Assembly: GCF_000818395.1 (NCBI RefSeq)
Contig: NZ_JWJG01000028.1
Location: forward strand, 670,853 to 734,852
DNA: 64,000 nucleotides
Direction: 5' to 3'
From: Noviherbaspirillum autotrophicum
GTDB lineage: Bacteria; Pseudomonadota; Gammaproteobacteria; Burkholderiales; Burkholderiaceae_D
In this document: piece after piece, positions 17,357-26,630 of the stretch
Layout: the number at the start of each line of letters is the position of its first letter
Position numbering within the stretch: the first letter of the stretch is position 1
The notes under the pieces: model-generated
Database searches by the model: none
What the model saw: the letters and a program-made list of their open reading frames with translations, nothing else
What the model was told of the DNA's origin: nothing
Translations under genes and position numbers: made by a program

Positions 17357-18244
17357 ATGAAGAACGCAAGAGCATTGGCCATGATCGGCGTGTCGGTCGT
17401 GGTCGGCCTAGGGGCGGTGCTGACCGCCGCACAGTGGGTGGCGCGACAAACGGCCATCGCAACCTCAAAGGTGGTGGTGGCATCGCGTGACCTGGATGTG
17501 GGAACGCGCTTGTCGCCGGTCGTTCTGCAAGTCGTGGACTGGCCCGCATCGAGCGTGGTGAAGGGAGGATTCACCGATCCCAAGCAACTCGATACACGCG
17601 TTCTCAACACCAATATCCTGCGCGGCGAGCCTGTGCTTGAGACCAAGCTTGCTCCTGTCGGAAGCAAGGGAGGACTGTCGGCCGTGATTGGTGAAGGCCG
17701 GCGCGCGATGACGGTGAAAGTGAATGAAGTGGTTGGCGTCGCAGGCTTCGCGCTGCCCGGCAACTACGTCGACATCATGGTCAACGCCGAGGACGCGCAA
17801 AAGAAGACGGTCTCCAAGATCGTCCTGGAGCAGATCCTCGTGCTGGCCGTCGCGCAAGAACAGGTGGTGCGCGAAGAGGCCAAGGCCAAGGTCGTCAGCG
17901 CGGTGACGCTCGAAGTGACGCCGGAACAGGCCGAGAAGCTCGACCTCGCGCGCAGCATCGGCAACCTCTCGCTGGTACTGCGCAATCAAGTCGATCGCAA
18001 GCCCGCCGCTACTGCCGGTGCGCGCGCCAGCGATCTGCTGGCCGTGGCTGCGGTGCCCGTCGCTGCAAAGCCAGAGCCGGCGCCGGTTCAACGCGCAAAG
18101 CCGGCCGAGCCGAAGGAGGCGCGCAAGGTGGTGCGCGCCGCGGCAGTCATCAAACGGGCGCCAGGTCCGCAGGTGGAAGTCATTCGCGGCGTCACGCGCG
18201 CCAATGTCGAAGCAAGCAAAGTAGAAGCAAGCAGCGCCGAATAA
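17357..18244 (+). CDS. cpaB: Tad pilus assembly protein RcpC/CpaB
   Basis: 295 residues. It has an N-terminal membrane anchor (LAMIGVSVVVGLGAVLTAAQ), then a SAF/beta-clip domain (KVVVASRDLDVGTRL) and the RcpC region (GRRAMTVKVNEVVGVAGFALPGN). The periplasmic protein is thought to support or gate the Tad secretin. The C-terminal 70 residues are Ala/Pro/Lys-rich and low complexity, with repeats of KPAEPKEARK type. The ATG at 17357 has a GGACGAG ribosome site. It lies between the prepilin peptidase and secretin genes, as in other Tad loci. Confidence 0.93.
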   Translation: MKNARALAMIGVSVVVGLGAVLTAAQWVARQTAIATSKVVVASRDLDVGTRLSPVVLQVVDWPASSVVKGGFTDPKQLDTRVLNTNILRGEPVLETKLAPVGSKGGLSAVIGEGRRAMTVKVNEVVGVAGFALPGNYVDIMVNAEDAQKKTVSKIVLEQILVLAVAQEQVVREEAKAKVVSAVTLEVTPEQAEKLDLARSIGNLSLVLRNQVDRKPAATAGARASDLLAVAAVPVAAKPEPAPVQRAKPAEPKEARKVVRAAAVIKRAPGPQVEVIRGVTRANVEASKVEASSAE

Positions 18245-18272
18245 CGGCGGCGAACAAAAGGGGAATGCAACC

Positions 18273-19712
18273 ATGATGCAAACATTCAGACCAATCGCAG
18301 CGACGGGGAAATGCCGCCGTATTGCCGCACTGCTGATGCTGCTCGGCGCGACGCCCGCGTATGCCGCTCCGGCGGCGAAACCTGCAGCCGCCAAGCCGGC
18401 CGTTCCGGCCGCATCGGCGCCGCAGCCGACCGACATCGCGCCGCCGATGCAGCTCACCGTCGGCAAGTCGACCTTGTTGCGCTCGCCGCAGGAAATCAGC
18501 CGCCTCTCTGTCGGTAATCCCGATACAGCCGACGTGGTGCTGCTCAATGCGCACGAAGTCTACCTGCTCGGAAAACATACCGGCGCGACCAACGTCTTCC
18601 TCTGGTCCAAAGGCGGCCGCACGACGGTCGTCGACGTGACCGTCGGCGCCGATACCGCCGGATTGAAGAGCCGCATCAACCAGCTGATGCCGAATGAAAC
18701 GGGCATTAACGTGGATGCGGCGGGCGACTCGCTGGTGCTGAGCGGCCAGGTATCGGATTCCGTGAAGGCGCAGCGCGCCGCGCTGCTGGCGGAGCAGTTC
18801 ACCGGCAAGAAGGTGCTGAACTTGCTGAGCACGACAGACGTGCCGCAGGTGATGCTGGAAGTGAAAGTCGCCGAGGTATCCAAGTCGCTGATTGACAAGT
18901 TGGGCGCCCAGTTCAGCGGCACGCGGAATGCGGGCAATTTCACCTACTCGCTGCTGAGCGATTTCCTGTCCCAGGCGGGCGGCGCGCTCTCCATCGCGCA
19001 AGGCGCGACGCGCCTGACGTTGGACGCCGAAGCCAAGAAAGGCTTGGTCAAGATTCTTGCCGAGCCCACCATCATGGCCATCTCCGGGCAGGAAGGCGCA
19101 TTCCTCGCAGGCGGCAAGATTTTTATCCCGGTGTCGCAATCGTCATCGACGGGCGCCACGTCCATCACATTGGAAGAAAAGGAATTCGGCGTTGGCCTCA
19201 AGTTTACGCCGACGGTTCTCGAAGAGGGGCGCATCAACTTGCGCGTGACGCCGGAAGTGTCGGAGTTGTCGCAGGTTGGCAGCCCGTTCACCACCGTCAA
19301 TGGCGTCACCAGCATCCTTCCGAGCATTACCACCCGGCGGGCATCCACCACGGTGCAGCTCAAGGACGGACAGAGCTTCGCCATCGGCGGCCTGATCAAG
19401 AACAACGTGAATGAAGCCATCAAGGCCTTCCCCGTCCTGGGCGAGGTGCCGGTGCTTGGCGCACTGTTTCGCAGCAGCGAATTCCAGAGCGACCGCACCG
19501 AGCTTTTGTTCGTCGTGACGCCGCGCCTGGTCAAGCCGCTCGATCCGGCCTACAGCCTGCCGACGGATAAGTTCGTCCCGCCGAGCCGTGCCGAATTCCT
19601 GCTGCAAGGCCGCATGGAAGGCAAATCGGCTTCTGATGACAAGGCGCCCGAAAACCGGCCAGCTCCGCAGGACGCTGCGCCGAACACCCAACGTGGATTC
19701 GAAGTTAAGTAA
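18273..19712 (+). CDS. cpaC: Tad outer-membrane secretin RcpA/CpaC
   Basis: 479 residues. A signal sequence ends near APAYAAPA (about 30-35). It is followed by an Ala/Pro-rich linker, the pilus N-terminal domain (MQLTVGKSTLLRSPQEI), a BON-like domain (GDSLVLSGQVSDSVK) and the secretin core (VPQVMLEVKVAEVSK through LFVVTPRLVKPL). It forms the outer-membrane channel through which the Flp pilus emerges. Two adjacent ATGs occur at 18273/18276. It ends 10 bp before the next lipoprotein start, consistent with translational coupling in the Tad operon. Confidence 0.95.
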   Translation: MMQTFRPIAATGKCRRIAALLMLLGATPAYAAPAAKPAAAKPAVPAASAPQPTDIAPPMQLTVGKSTLLRSPQEISRLSVGNPDTADVVLLNAHEVYLLGKHTGATNVFLWSKGGRTTVVDVTVGADTAGLKSRINQLMPNETGINVDAAGDSLVLSGQVSDSVKAQRAALLAEQFTGKKVLNLLSTTDVPQVMLEVKVAEVSKSLIDKLGAQFSGTRNAGNFTYSLLSDFLSQAGGALSIAQGATRLTLDAEAKKGLVKILAEPTIMAISGQEGAFLAGGKIFIPVSQSSSTGATSITLEEKEFGVGLKFTPTVLEEGRINLRVTPEVSELSQVGSPFTTVNGVTSILPSITTRRASTTVQLKDGQSFAIGGLIKNNVNEAIKAFPVLGEVPVLGALFRSSEFQSDRTELLFVVTPRLVKPLDPAYSLPTDKFVPPSRAEFLLQGRMEGKSASDDKAPENRPAPQDAAPNTQRGFEVK

Positions 19713-19722
19713 GGGGACTGCT

Positions 19723-20028
19723 ATGACTCAGCGAACAATCATCGGGCTGGCCCAACTGGGCACGGCAGCCCTGATCCTCGGCGGATGCGCGCATCCGCAA
19801 TACGCCACCGACGAAGCCTTCGGCGACTCGGTGCGCGCAGCGCAGGCGCAGCAGACGCTCAACCAGGATGCCTCGCGCAATACCGCACCGATGACGGGAC
19901 TGGACGGCGCCGCGGCCAAGGCCACTGTCGATCGTTACCAGAAGAGCTATGAAACGCCGCCGGCGCCGGTGAACGTCTTCACGATCGGCGTGGGGGGGGC
20001 GAACACTTCCGGCAGCGGTCAACGTTAA
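19723..20028 (+). CDS. Small Tad-locus lipoprotein
   Basis: 101 residues. The ATG at 19723 follows AAGGGGAC. The signal peptide ends in a lipobox, LILGGC, so Cys22 should be acylated. The rest is polar and Ala/Thr-rich with no recognised domain. It occupies the place where other Tad loci have a CpaD/RcpB-type lipoprotein thought to assist the secretin, but it is much shorter, so equivalence is a guess. The last codons contain a run of eight G (19992-19999). Confidence 0.8.
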   Translation: MTQRTIIGLAQLGTAALILGGCAHPQYATDEAFGDSVRAAQAQQTLNQDASRNTAPMTGLDGAAAKATVDRYQKSYETPPAPVNVFTIGVGGANTSGSGQR

Positions 20029-20042
20029 CAGGCGTCGGCATC

Positions 20043-21266
20043 ATGAAAAGCAGCTCCGTACAGTTGTGCAGGCAGAAAGGCGCCATCGCTGTCATGACTG
20101 GCATCACCATTGTTGTTTTGATCGGGATTGCGGGCCTGGTGCTCGATCTGGCGCATCTGTACATCGTCAAGACCGAGCTGCAAAACGCGGCGGACGCATG
20201 CGCGCTGTCCGCCGCGCGCGAGCTGTCCACCATTAACGGAAGCACGGTCATGCGGGCCACGAGCGCAGGCATCACCGCCGGGCAGCGCAACCGGGTAGAT
20301 TTCCAGAGCGCCGTACCCGACATCCAGGACGCCGACATCACGTTCGGCGCCAACCTCGATGCCGATGCCAACGGCAAGCTGCTCAACTTCACGCGTAGCG
20401 CCGATAAAAATACGCAATACGTGCGCTGCGCGCCGCATGAAACGCAGGCGATGAGCGTGATGACGTGGTTCATGAGGGCACTCGGCAAATATGAAAGCAG
20501 CATGACTGCCGAGGCGACTGCCAAATATCCAAAAGCAGCGCCGTATTGCGGCGTTCCGCTGGCGGTGTGCACCAAGAACGTCGCTGCCGCCAACATGAAT
20601 TTCGAGGTCGGCAAGTGGTACTCGGGGCGCCTGGAGGCCGGAACTGCGGAGCAGGGAAATTACGGCTGGATTCGCTTCCCGAATCAGGATACGGGAACGG
20701 ATGCCTTGTCGGAGATTATCGCCGGGGACGGGCAGTGCGATCTTTCCAGCGCCACCGTGGTATTCCAGAACACCGGTGTGAGCAACGGCGCGGCCAAGGC
20801 ATGGAACACCCGCTTCGGGCTGTATGGCTCACCGTACAAGAAAGATGCGGCGAACATGACGGCCTACAAGCCTGATCAGACCGGCTGGTCATACCAGAAT
20901 CCGGTCGAAGGCGGCGTGTACGACGACTTCGTGAGCCGGCATGACAATCATGTGTCGTACGATCCGGCCAATATCATTGACAGCAAAGGCAAGCCGGTCG
21001 ATTACCCCGGCACGCCGGCGATCGCCTCGCACAGCGATCTGGTGACCTATGGCTCAGATCGGCGCATGGTGTCGATGCCGATCATCGACTGCGATTCCTG
21101 GTCAGCCAAGAAGGAAATGCCCGTCGTCGGCTGGGCCTGCAGCTTGATGGTCGCGCCGATGGAAGATGCGAACGGGCAGATACGGCTTGAGTTCCGTGGC
21201 ATTGTCGGAAATGGCTGCGGCGGCGCGGGCGGCGGCGTTGTCGGTTTCCCAAAATTGGTGAGGTGA
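20043..21266 (+). CDS. TadG-like pilus assembly protein
   Basis: 407 residues. The N-terminal RQKGAIAVMTGITIVVLIGIAGLVLDLAHLY is the Tad/TadG-like single membrane segment, followed by KTELQNAADACALSAARELS, typical of the family. The large extracytoplasmic remainder carries several Cys and no vWA MIDAS (DxSxS) seen in longer TadG proteins, so this is a short TadG-type protein. It starts 14 bp after the lipoprotein and ends 4 bp before the next TadE-like gene. Role in Tad pilus assembly inferred from family and place. Confidence 0.88.
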   Translation: MKSSSVQLCRQKGAIAVMTGITIVVLIGIAGLVLDLAHLYIVKTELQNAADACALSAARELSTINGSTVMRATSAGITAGQRNRVDFQSAVPDIQDADITFGANLDADANGKLLNFTRSADKNTQYVRCAPHETQAMSVMTWFMRALGKYESSMTAEATAKYPKAAPYCGVPLAVCTKNVAAANMNFEVGKWYSGRLEAGTAEQGNYGWIRFPNQDTGTDALSEIIAGDGQCDLSSATVVFQNTGVSNGAAKAWNTRFGLYGSPYKKDAANMTAYKPDQTGWSYQNPVEGGVYDDFVSRHDNHVSYDPANIIDSKGKPVDYPGTPAIASHSDLVTYGSDRRMVSMPIIDCDSWSAKKEMPVVGWACSLMVAPMEDANGQIRLEFRGIVGNGCGGAGGGVVGFPKLVR

Positions 21267-21270
21267 CGCG

Positions 21271-21681
21271 ATGCGGTCCACATCTACCCAGCGTGGTGTC
21301 GCGGCGATCGAGTTCGCGCTCGTTCTGGTGTTCCTGATCCCGCTGGCGTTCGGGATCACGGAGCTGGGGCGCGCCTTCTACCAGTACAACACGCTCGTCA
21401 AGGCGACGCGTAATGGCGCGCGTGCTCTCGCGGCGGGCCAGACGGTAAACATCGACAGGATGACAGTGTACGGAAATCCGGAAGGCAGCGGGGCTCCTCT
21501 GGTGGACGGACTGTCGCTGAGCATGGTCGACATTCCGCCGGAGCAGACGGTGGCCTATGAAGGCGGCACCATGAAGGTGGTAACCGTCTCAATCCATGGA
21601 TTCAAGTTCGTTTCTCTAGTGCCAGGCGTGATCGGAGATATCGAGTTTGGCCCGATTAGCACATCGATGCGGCGGGGATAA
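21271..21681 (+). CDS. tadE: TadE-like pseudopilin
   Basis: 136 residues. RGVAAIEFALVLVFLIPLAFGITELGRAF shows the TadE motif: a short leader ending in G, Glu at +5 after processing, then a hydrophobic helix. It is expected to be processed by the Tad prepilin peptidase and to prime pilus assembly. The start codon lies 4 bp after the preceding stop, and the stop is 2 bp before the next pseudopilin, so translation is probably coupled. Confidence 0.9.
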   Translation: MRSTSTQRGVAAIEFALVLVFLIPLAFGITELGRAFYQYNTLVKATRNGARALAAGQTVNIDRMTVYGNPEGSGAPLVDGLSLSMVDIPPEQTVAYEGGTMKVVTVSIHGFKFVSLVPGVIGDIEFGPISTSMRRG

Positions 21682-21683
21682 CA

Positions 21684-22112
21684 ATGAAATTCTTCCACGA
21701 GCAGAGACGTCAGGACGGGGCCGCCATCGTCGAATTCGCGCTGGTGCTGACCGCGTATTTGTTGCTCCTGCTGGGGATTATTGAAATCGGACGCGCGCTT
21801 TTCACCTATAACTCGGCCGCGGAGGCGACGCGCCGCGGCGCGCGCTTGGCCGTTGTGACGAAACCGGCCGACTTTAACAGCGTTGTCGTCCCTTCCATGC
21901 AGGCGATCATGCCGGACCTGAAAGCGGAAAACGTCGCTGTCCGATACGCGCCGGCTGGCTGCACGACACAGTGCGAGTATCTTGAACTGGGCATTGTGAA
22001 TTACTCGATGACCTTGTTCTTCTGGCCGGTAAGTTCGATCTCTTTTCCCGGCACTGAAGCGAATCCCGGATTTAAAACGGCGCTTCCGGTAGAGAGCCTG
22101 GGCGACAACTAA
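21684..22112 (+). CDS. tadF: TadE/TadF-like pseudopilin
   Basis: 142 residues with leader QRRQDG, then AAIVEFALVLTAYLLLLLGIIEIGRALF, a second TadE-domain pseudopilin; two Cys (GCTTQC) follow in the mature part. Placement right after tadE supports the TadF role, although sequence alone does not separate TadE from TadF. The ATG at 21684 almost abuts the previous stop. Confidence 0.85.
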   Translation: MKFFHEQRRQDGAAIVEFALVLTAYLLLLLGIIEIGRALFTYNSAAEATRRGARLAVVTKPADFNSVVVPSMQAIMPDLKAENVAVRYAPAGCTTQCEYLELGIVNYSMTLFFWPVSSISFPGTEANPGFKTALPVESLGDN

Positions 22113-22125
22113 CAGGAGGCAAAAG

Positions 22126-23298
22126 ATGAAAATCACCGTTGTGTCCAATAAAAAGGAAGCCCTCTCCGACCTGCGCCAGCTCCTCGGCAGCAGTGCCGAC
22201 AGCGACCAGCTGGCGTTCGTCGAAGGCGGCAGCGCGACGATGGCGACGCTGCCCGGCTTGGGAACGAATGACCTGTTGATCATCGACTGCCCCGAACCGG
22301 CAAGCGCGGACATGGATGCCATTGAGGCCATCACCCGTGCCAATCCCAAGCTCGCGGTGCTCCTGCAATGTGCGACGAAGTCGCCGGAAATGCTGATCGA
22401 CGCGATGCGTGCCGGCGTGCGCGAGGTGCTGACGACGCCGGTGACACGCGACGAGCTGCTGGCCGCGATCGCGCGCGTGAAAAAACGCATGGCGGCGGAT
22501 ACCGAGGAAAAGCCGCGCGGAAAGATCATCGCCTTCCTGTCATGCAAAGGAGGGAGCGGGGCAACGTTCACCTCGACCAATCTCGGCTACGCGCTCGCCA
22601 CGCAATACAACAAGAAGGTGCTGCTGGTCGACCTGGATTTCCAGTATGGCGACGCGTCGTTCTTCATTGCCGACACCCGCCCGGTGGCGACCGTGGTGGA
22701 TGTGGCAAAGCAGCCGGAACGGATTGATGCCCATGTGCTGTCGTCAAGCAGCATCCAGGTCACGCAGACCTACTCCCTGTTGCCGGCGCCGGAGGATCCC
22801 GAAAAGGCGATCGGCCTGCTGCCGGAGCACATCGACCGCCTTCTTTCAGTGGCGGCCGAAAGCTACGACTTCGTGATTCTCGACGTCGAGCGGGCGCTCG
22901 ACGTGCTGTCGATCCGGGCACTGGATCGCGCCGACCTGATTTTCCTCGTGATGCAGCCGATGGTGCCGTATGTGCGCGATAGCCAGAAGTTGCTGCGCCT
23001 GTTCCGGTCGCTCGATTACTCCCCGAGCAAGGTGCATTTGCTCGGCAACCGCTCCGATGCCGAAACCGACCTGCCGCCCAAGGCGATTGAGAAGGCGCTC
23101 GGGATAAATTTTTACCGGAAGCTGCCGAACGATTTCATCCACGCCAGCGCGTCCGTCAACCTCGGCGTGCCGGTGGCAAAACATGCGCCCGGTAGCCCGA
23201 TCGCGCGCGCGTTGAATGAACTTGCGGCTGATCTGGTGGGGGCGGCGAGAGACCACGAGTCCTGGCTGAGCCGGTTCCTGCATGGCTCGCGCCAGTAG
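22126..23298 (+). CDS. cpaE: Tad pilus localisation ATPase TadZ/CpaE
   Basis: 390 residues. The first 125 form an atypical receiver-like domain (no clear phospho-Asp context); the rest is a ParA/MinD-superfamily ATPase. The P-loop reads SCKGGSGATFTSTNLGYAL: the first, signature Lys remains, but the usual GKT Lys is Ala. Deviant loops are known in TadZ/CpaE proteins. LLVDLDFQYGDAS supplies the Walker-A'-type Asp. It is thought to position the Tad machine at the pole. A GGAGG ribosome site precedes the ATG. Confidence 0.92.
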   Translation: MKITVVSNKKEALSDLRQLLGSSADSDQLAFVEGGSATMATLPGLGTNDLLIIDCPEPASADMDAIEAITRANPKLAVLLQCATKSPEMLIDAMRAGVREVLTTPVTRDELLAAIARVKKRMAADTEEKPRGKIIAFLSCKGGSGATFTSTNLGYALATQYNKKVLLVDLDFQYGDASFFIADTRPVATVVDVAKQPERIDAHVLSSSSIQVTQTYSLLPAPEDPEKAIGLLPEHIDRLLSVAAESYDFVILDVERALDVLSIRALDRADLIFLVMQPMVPYVRDSQKLLRLFRSLDYSPSKVHLLGNRSDAETDLPPKAIEKALGINFYRKLPNDFIHASASVNLGVPVAKHAPGSPIARALNELAADLVGAARDHESWLSRFLHGSRQ

Positions 23299-23327
23299 CG
23301 GTCGGGACCGCATTGAGGGAGTAACAG

Positions 23328-24677
23328 ATGTCACTCAGAGAAAGCTTGCAGGACCGCGGCGGCCAGCTAGGGCGGGAAAATCCTCGCGTTGCCATCATGC
23401 GCGCAAGGAGCGAGCTGGCCATGCTGAAAGCGGCGCTCCACAGCAAGCTGCTTGACCAGCTCGATCTGGGCGCGATGGAGCGCATGCCGCGCGAAAGGCT
23501 GCGCGCCGAACTGAAAGTGCTGGTCGAACGGATGCTCGACCAGGAGCGTCTCCCGATCAATGAAGCGGAGCGCAAGCAGCTGGTCGACGACATCCAGAAC
23601 GAGGTGATGGGATTGGGGCCGATCGAGCCGCTGCTGGCCGACCCCACGATCTCCGATATCCTGGTCAACGGCCACAGCGAAGTCTACGTCGAACGGGAAG
23701 GGCGGTTGATTCTTACCGATATCCATTTCAATGATGATCAGCATCTCCTGAAAATTATTGAAAAGATCGTCTCGCGCATCGGCCGCCGCGTGGACGAGTC
23801 AAGCCCGATGGTCGATGCGCGCCTGCCCGACGGTTCGCGCGTCAATGCCGTGATACCGCCGCTGGCCATCGACGGCCCGATCCTGTCGATCCGGCGCTTT
23901 TCCACGATTCCATTGTCGCTAGACGATGTGGTGCGGCATGGCACGCTGACATCGGACATGGCGCAAATTATCGCCGGCCTGGTCAAGTCCAAGATCAATA
24001 TCCTGATTTCCGGCGGCACGGGCACCGGCAAGACGACGCTGCTCAACATCATGTCAGCGTTCATTCCGGACACCGAACGCATCATCACCATCGAGGATGC
24101 GGCCGAGCTCAAGCTGCAGCAGCCGCACGTGGTGCGCCTTGAAACCCGCCCGCCGAATATCGAAGGCAAGGGGGAAGTCTCGCAGCGCGCGCTGGTGCGC
24201 AATTCCTTGCGCATGCGCCCCGACCGCATTGTGGTGGGCGAGGTGCGCGGCGCCGAAGTGCTCGACATGCTGCAGGCGATGAACACCGGCCACGAGGGCT
24301 CGATGACCACGATCCACGCGAACGCCGCGCGCGATGCGTTGACGCGCCTGGAAAACATGGTCGGCATGGCGGGCATGACCGTTTCGTCCAAGGCGCTGCG
24401 TCAGCAGATCGTGTCGGCGATTTCGATCGTGATTCAGATCGCGCGTCTGAGCGACGGGCGGCGCAAGATCGTCAGCATCCAGGAGATCACGGGCATGGAA
24501 GGCGACATGGTGACCATGCAAGAGATTTTCAATTTTCAGCAGACCGGCGTCGCCGCCGACGGAACCGTGCTGGGCCGCTTTCGCGCTACCGGCATCCGGC
24601 CGCGATTTGTCGAGCGCCTGCACGTGCGCGGCGTGGTGCTGCCCGACCAGCTGTTTGATCCGGCCCGAATACAGTGA
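23328..24677 (+). CDS. cpaF: Tad pilus assembly/secretion ATPase TadA/CpaF
   Basis: 449 residues, T2SS/VirB11-type hexameric ATPase. An N-terminal domain precedes MGLGPIEPLLADPTISDILVNG. Walker A is GGTGTGKTTLL near residue 228, followed by the Asp box (IITIEDAAELKLQ), a Walker B-like region (MRPDRIVVGEVRGAE) and a His box (GHEGSMTTIHAN). It powers Flp extension and probably retraction. The stop overlaps a GTG upstream of tadB; tadB itself starts 12 bp further on. Confidence 0.95.
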   Translation: MSLRESLQDRGGQLGRENPRVAIMRARSELAMLKAALHSKLLDQLDLGAMERMPRERLRAELKVLVERMLDQERLPINEAERKQLVDDIQNEVMGLGPIEPLLADPTISDILVNGHSEVYVEREGRLILTDIHFNDDQHLLKIIEKIVSRIGRRVDESSPMVDARLPDGSRVNAVIPPLAIDGPILSIRRFSTIPLSLDDVVRHGTLTSDMAQIIAGLVKSKINILISGGTGTGKTTLLNIMSAFIPDTERIITIEDAAELKLQQPHVVRLETRPPNIEGKGEVSQRALVRNSLRMRPDRIVVGEVRGAEVLDMLQAMNTGHEGSMTTIHANAARDALTRLENMVGMAGMTVSSKALRQQIVSAISIVIQIARLSDGRRKIVSIQEITGMEGDMVTMQEIFNFQQTGVAADGTVLGRFRATGIRPRFVERLHVRGVVLPDQLFDPARIQ

Positions 24678-24688
24678 GAGGTACAGTC

Positions 24689-25660
24689 ATGGACTATGTT
24701 TACTACTTGTTTGTCATCCTGGCCTTCTTCGCCGTCGCCGGCCTGATCGAGGGATTGCTTCTCACCTGGAATGCCTATCGCGGGCCGGAAGCGGTACGCA
24801 TCAAGCGGCGGCTGCAAGCCATGTCGGCAGGTGCCCAGAGCGTGGAAACGCCGCTGCTGAAAAAGCGGCTGCTTTCCGAAGTGCCGTTGCTGGAGCGTCT
24901 GTTGCTCGAGATGCCAAGGATTAAGCTCGTGGACCGCTTGCTGGTGCAAGCCGGCTCGAAGGTGACCGTCGCCACTTTTCTCGGCACGTGCGTGATGCTT
25001 GCGGCAGCCGTCGGCGTGGGCGTGATCGTGCTGGGGCAACCGCTTGGCTTGGTGGCGCCTGCGGCCATCATCGCGGGAATGCTGCCGTTCGGTTACATGG
25101 TGCGCCAGCGTCGCAAACGCCTGCTAACCATTGAGGCGCAGTTGCCCGATTCGCTCGACCTGATGTCGCGCGCGCTGCGCGCAGGACATGCCTTCTCCGG
25201 GGCATTGAATATGGTGGCATCGGAAGGGCCGGAACCGATTGCGCAGGAATTCCGCACCACCTTCGATGAAATCAATTTTGGCGTGTCGATGCAGGATGCG
25301 CTGACAAATCTCGCCACACGCGTCGATAGCACGGACGTGCGCTATTTCGTGGTGGCGGTGCTGATTCAGCGCGAGACGGGCGGCAACCTGGCCGAGTTGA
25401 TGACGAACCTGGCAGTGCTGATCCGCGAAAGGCTGAAGCTCAATGCCACGGTGCGCGTGCTGTCAGCGGAGGGACGCCTGTCGGCATGGATTCTGGGGCT
25501 GTTGCCGTTCGCGGTCGGTTTAATGATCAACGCCGTCAATCCACGCTTTATGTCTGTCTTGTGGGCTGATCCGCTCGGCGTGCGCATTGTCGTCGGGGCG
25601 CTGGCGCTGATGGCCGTCGGCGTAGTCTGGATGTGGCGCGTCATTTCAATTCGCGTCTGA
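24689..25660 (+). CDS. tadB: Tad inner-membrane platform protein TadB
   Basis: 323 residues from the ATG at 24689, chosen over a GTG at 24674 because AGAGG lies at the right distance. It has hydrophobic segments near the N-terminus, mid-protein and C-terminus, and the T2SSF domain (QLPDSLDLMSRALRAGHAFSGAL to QRETGGNLAELM). With TadC it forms the GspF-like platform driven by the CpaF ATPase. Confidence 0.93.
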   Translation: MDYVYYLFVILAFFAVAGLIEGLLLTWNAYRGPEAVRIKRRLQAMSAGAQSVETPLLKKRLLSEVPLLERLLLEMPRIKLVDRLLVQAGSKVTVATFLGTCVMLAAAVGVGVIVLGQPLGLVAPAAIIAGMLPFGYMVRQRRKRLLTIEAQLPDSLDLMSRALRAGHAFSGALNMVASEGPEPIAQEFRTTFDEINFGVSMQDALTNLATRVDSTDVRYFVVAVLIQRETGGNLAELMTNLAVLIRERLKLNATVRVLSAEGRLSAWILGLLPFAVGLMINAVNPRFMSVLWADPLGVRIVVGALALMAVGVVWMWRVISIRV

Positions 25661-25672
25661 GGAGAACAGAAC

Positions 25673-26614
25673 ATGACATTCACGCAAATTCTTTTCCTGG
25701 TCCTGACGTTTATCGTGATGTCCGGCCTGACCTATCTGATTGCGAGCAGGTTGTCTGCGCCGTCCGAGGAGAAACGCCTGGAGAGCATGGGCGGCGGTTC
25801 GCCCCAGCCCGTTGTCTCCCCCTGGCATGCCGCCGGAATGCGGCTCAGGCGTTTCCTCGAACCGTTGGCGAAGTTGTCTGTGCCTGAGGAAAAATGGGAA
25901 ACGTCGCCGCTGCGCACGCGCTTCCTGAATGCCGGGTTTCGCGGCTTTTCGGCGCCGCTGGTGTATTTCGCCAGCAAGACGGTCGGCACGTTCCTCGTTC
26001 CGGTCCTGTTTGCCGTCTACGCCGGCATGAGCAAGGGCGATTTCAATAGTTCAACCCTGCTGCTGGTGGCCGTGGTGCTTGCCGCCATCGGCTACTACCT
26101 GCCGATGGCGGTGCTGGCGAGGCTGATTGCGCATCGGCAGCGGGAGTTGTTCGAGAACTTTCCGGATGCGCTGGACCTGATGCGCGTATGCGTGGAAGCG
26201 GGCCTGGGGCTGGATGCGGCAATCGCGCGCGTCGGGGATGAAATGCGCCTGAAGAGCCAGGCACTCTACGAAGAGCTGCATCTGGTCAGCCTTGAGCTGC
26301 GCGCGGGCGCTCCACGTGATCGTGCGCTGCGCAACCTGGCGCTACGCATGGGCATGGAAGAAGTCGATGCGCTGGTGGCGATGCTGATCCAGGCCGACCG
26401 CTTCGGCACCAGCGTGGCCGAGTCGCTGCGCGTGCACGCGGAAGGGCTGCGCGTCAAGCGCAAGCTGCAAGCTGAAGAGGCGGCCGCGAAGGTTCCGGTG
26501 AAGTTGTTGTTCCCGCTCATTTTCTGCATCTTCCCGGCGCTGCTCGTGGTGTTGCTGGGACCGGCATATATCAGCATCAACCGGACGCTGTTGCCCACCC
26601 TTGTGGGAAATTAA
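25673..26614 (+). CDS. tadC: Tad inner-membrane platform protein TadC
   Basis: 313 residues. An N-terminal membrane segment (ILFLVLTFIVMSGLTYLIA) is followed by a basic region, more membrane segments and a T2SSF domain (NFPDALDLMRVCVEAGLGLDAAI to DRFGTSVAESL). The C-terminal hydrophobic hairpin (KLLFPLIFCIFPALLVVLL) is typical. GGAGAA precedes the ATG. It partners TadB and starts 12 bp after it. Confidence 0.93.
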   Translation: MTFTQILFLVLTFIVMSGLTYLIASRLSAPSEEKRLESMGGGSPQPVVSPWHAAGMRLRRFLEPLAKLSVPEEKWETSPLRTRFLNAGFRGFSAPLVYFASKTVGTFLVPVLFAVYAGMSKGDFNSSTLLLVAVVLAAIGYYLPMAVLARLIAHRQRELFENFPDALDLMRVCVEAGLGLDAAIARVGDEMRLKSQALYEELHLVSLELRAGAPRDRALRNLALRMGMEEVDALVAMLIQADRFGTSVAESLRVHAEGLRVKRKLQAEEAAAKVPVKLLFPLIFCIFPALLVVLLGPAYISINRTLLPTLVGN

Positions 26615-26630
26615 TGAAGAAGGAGGCAGC

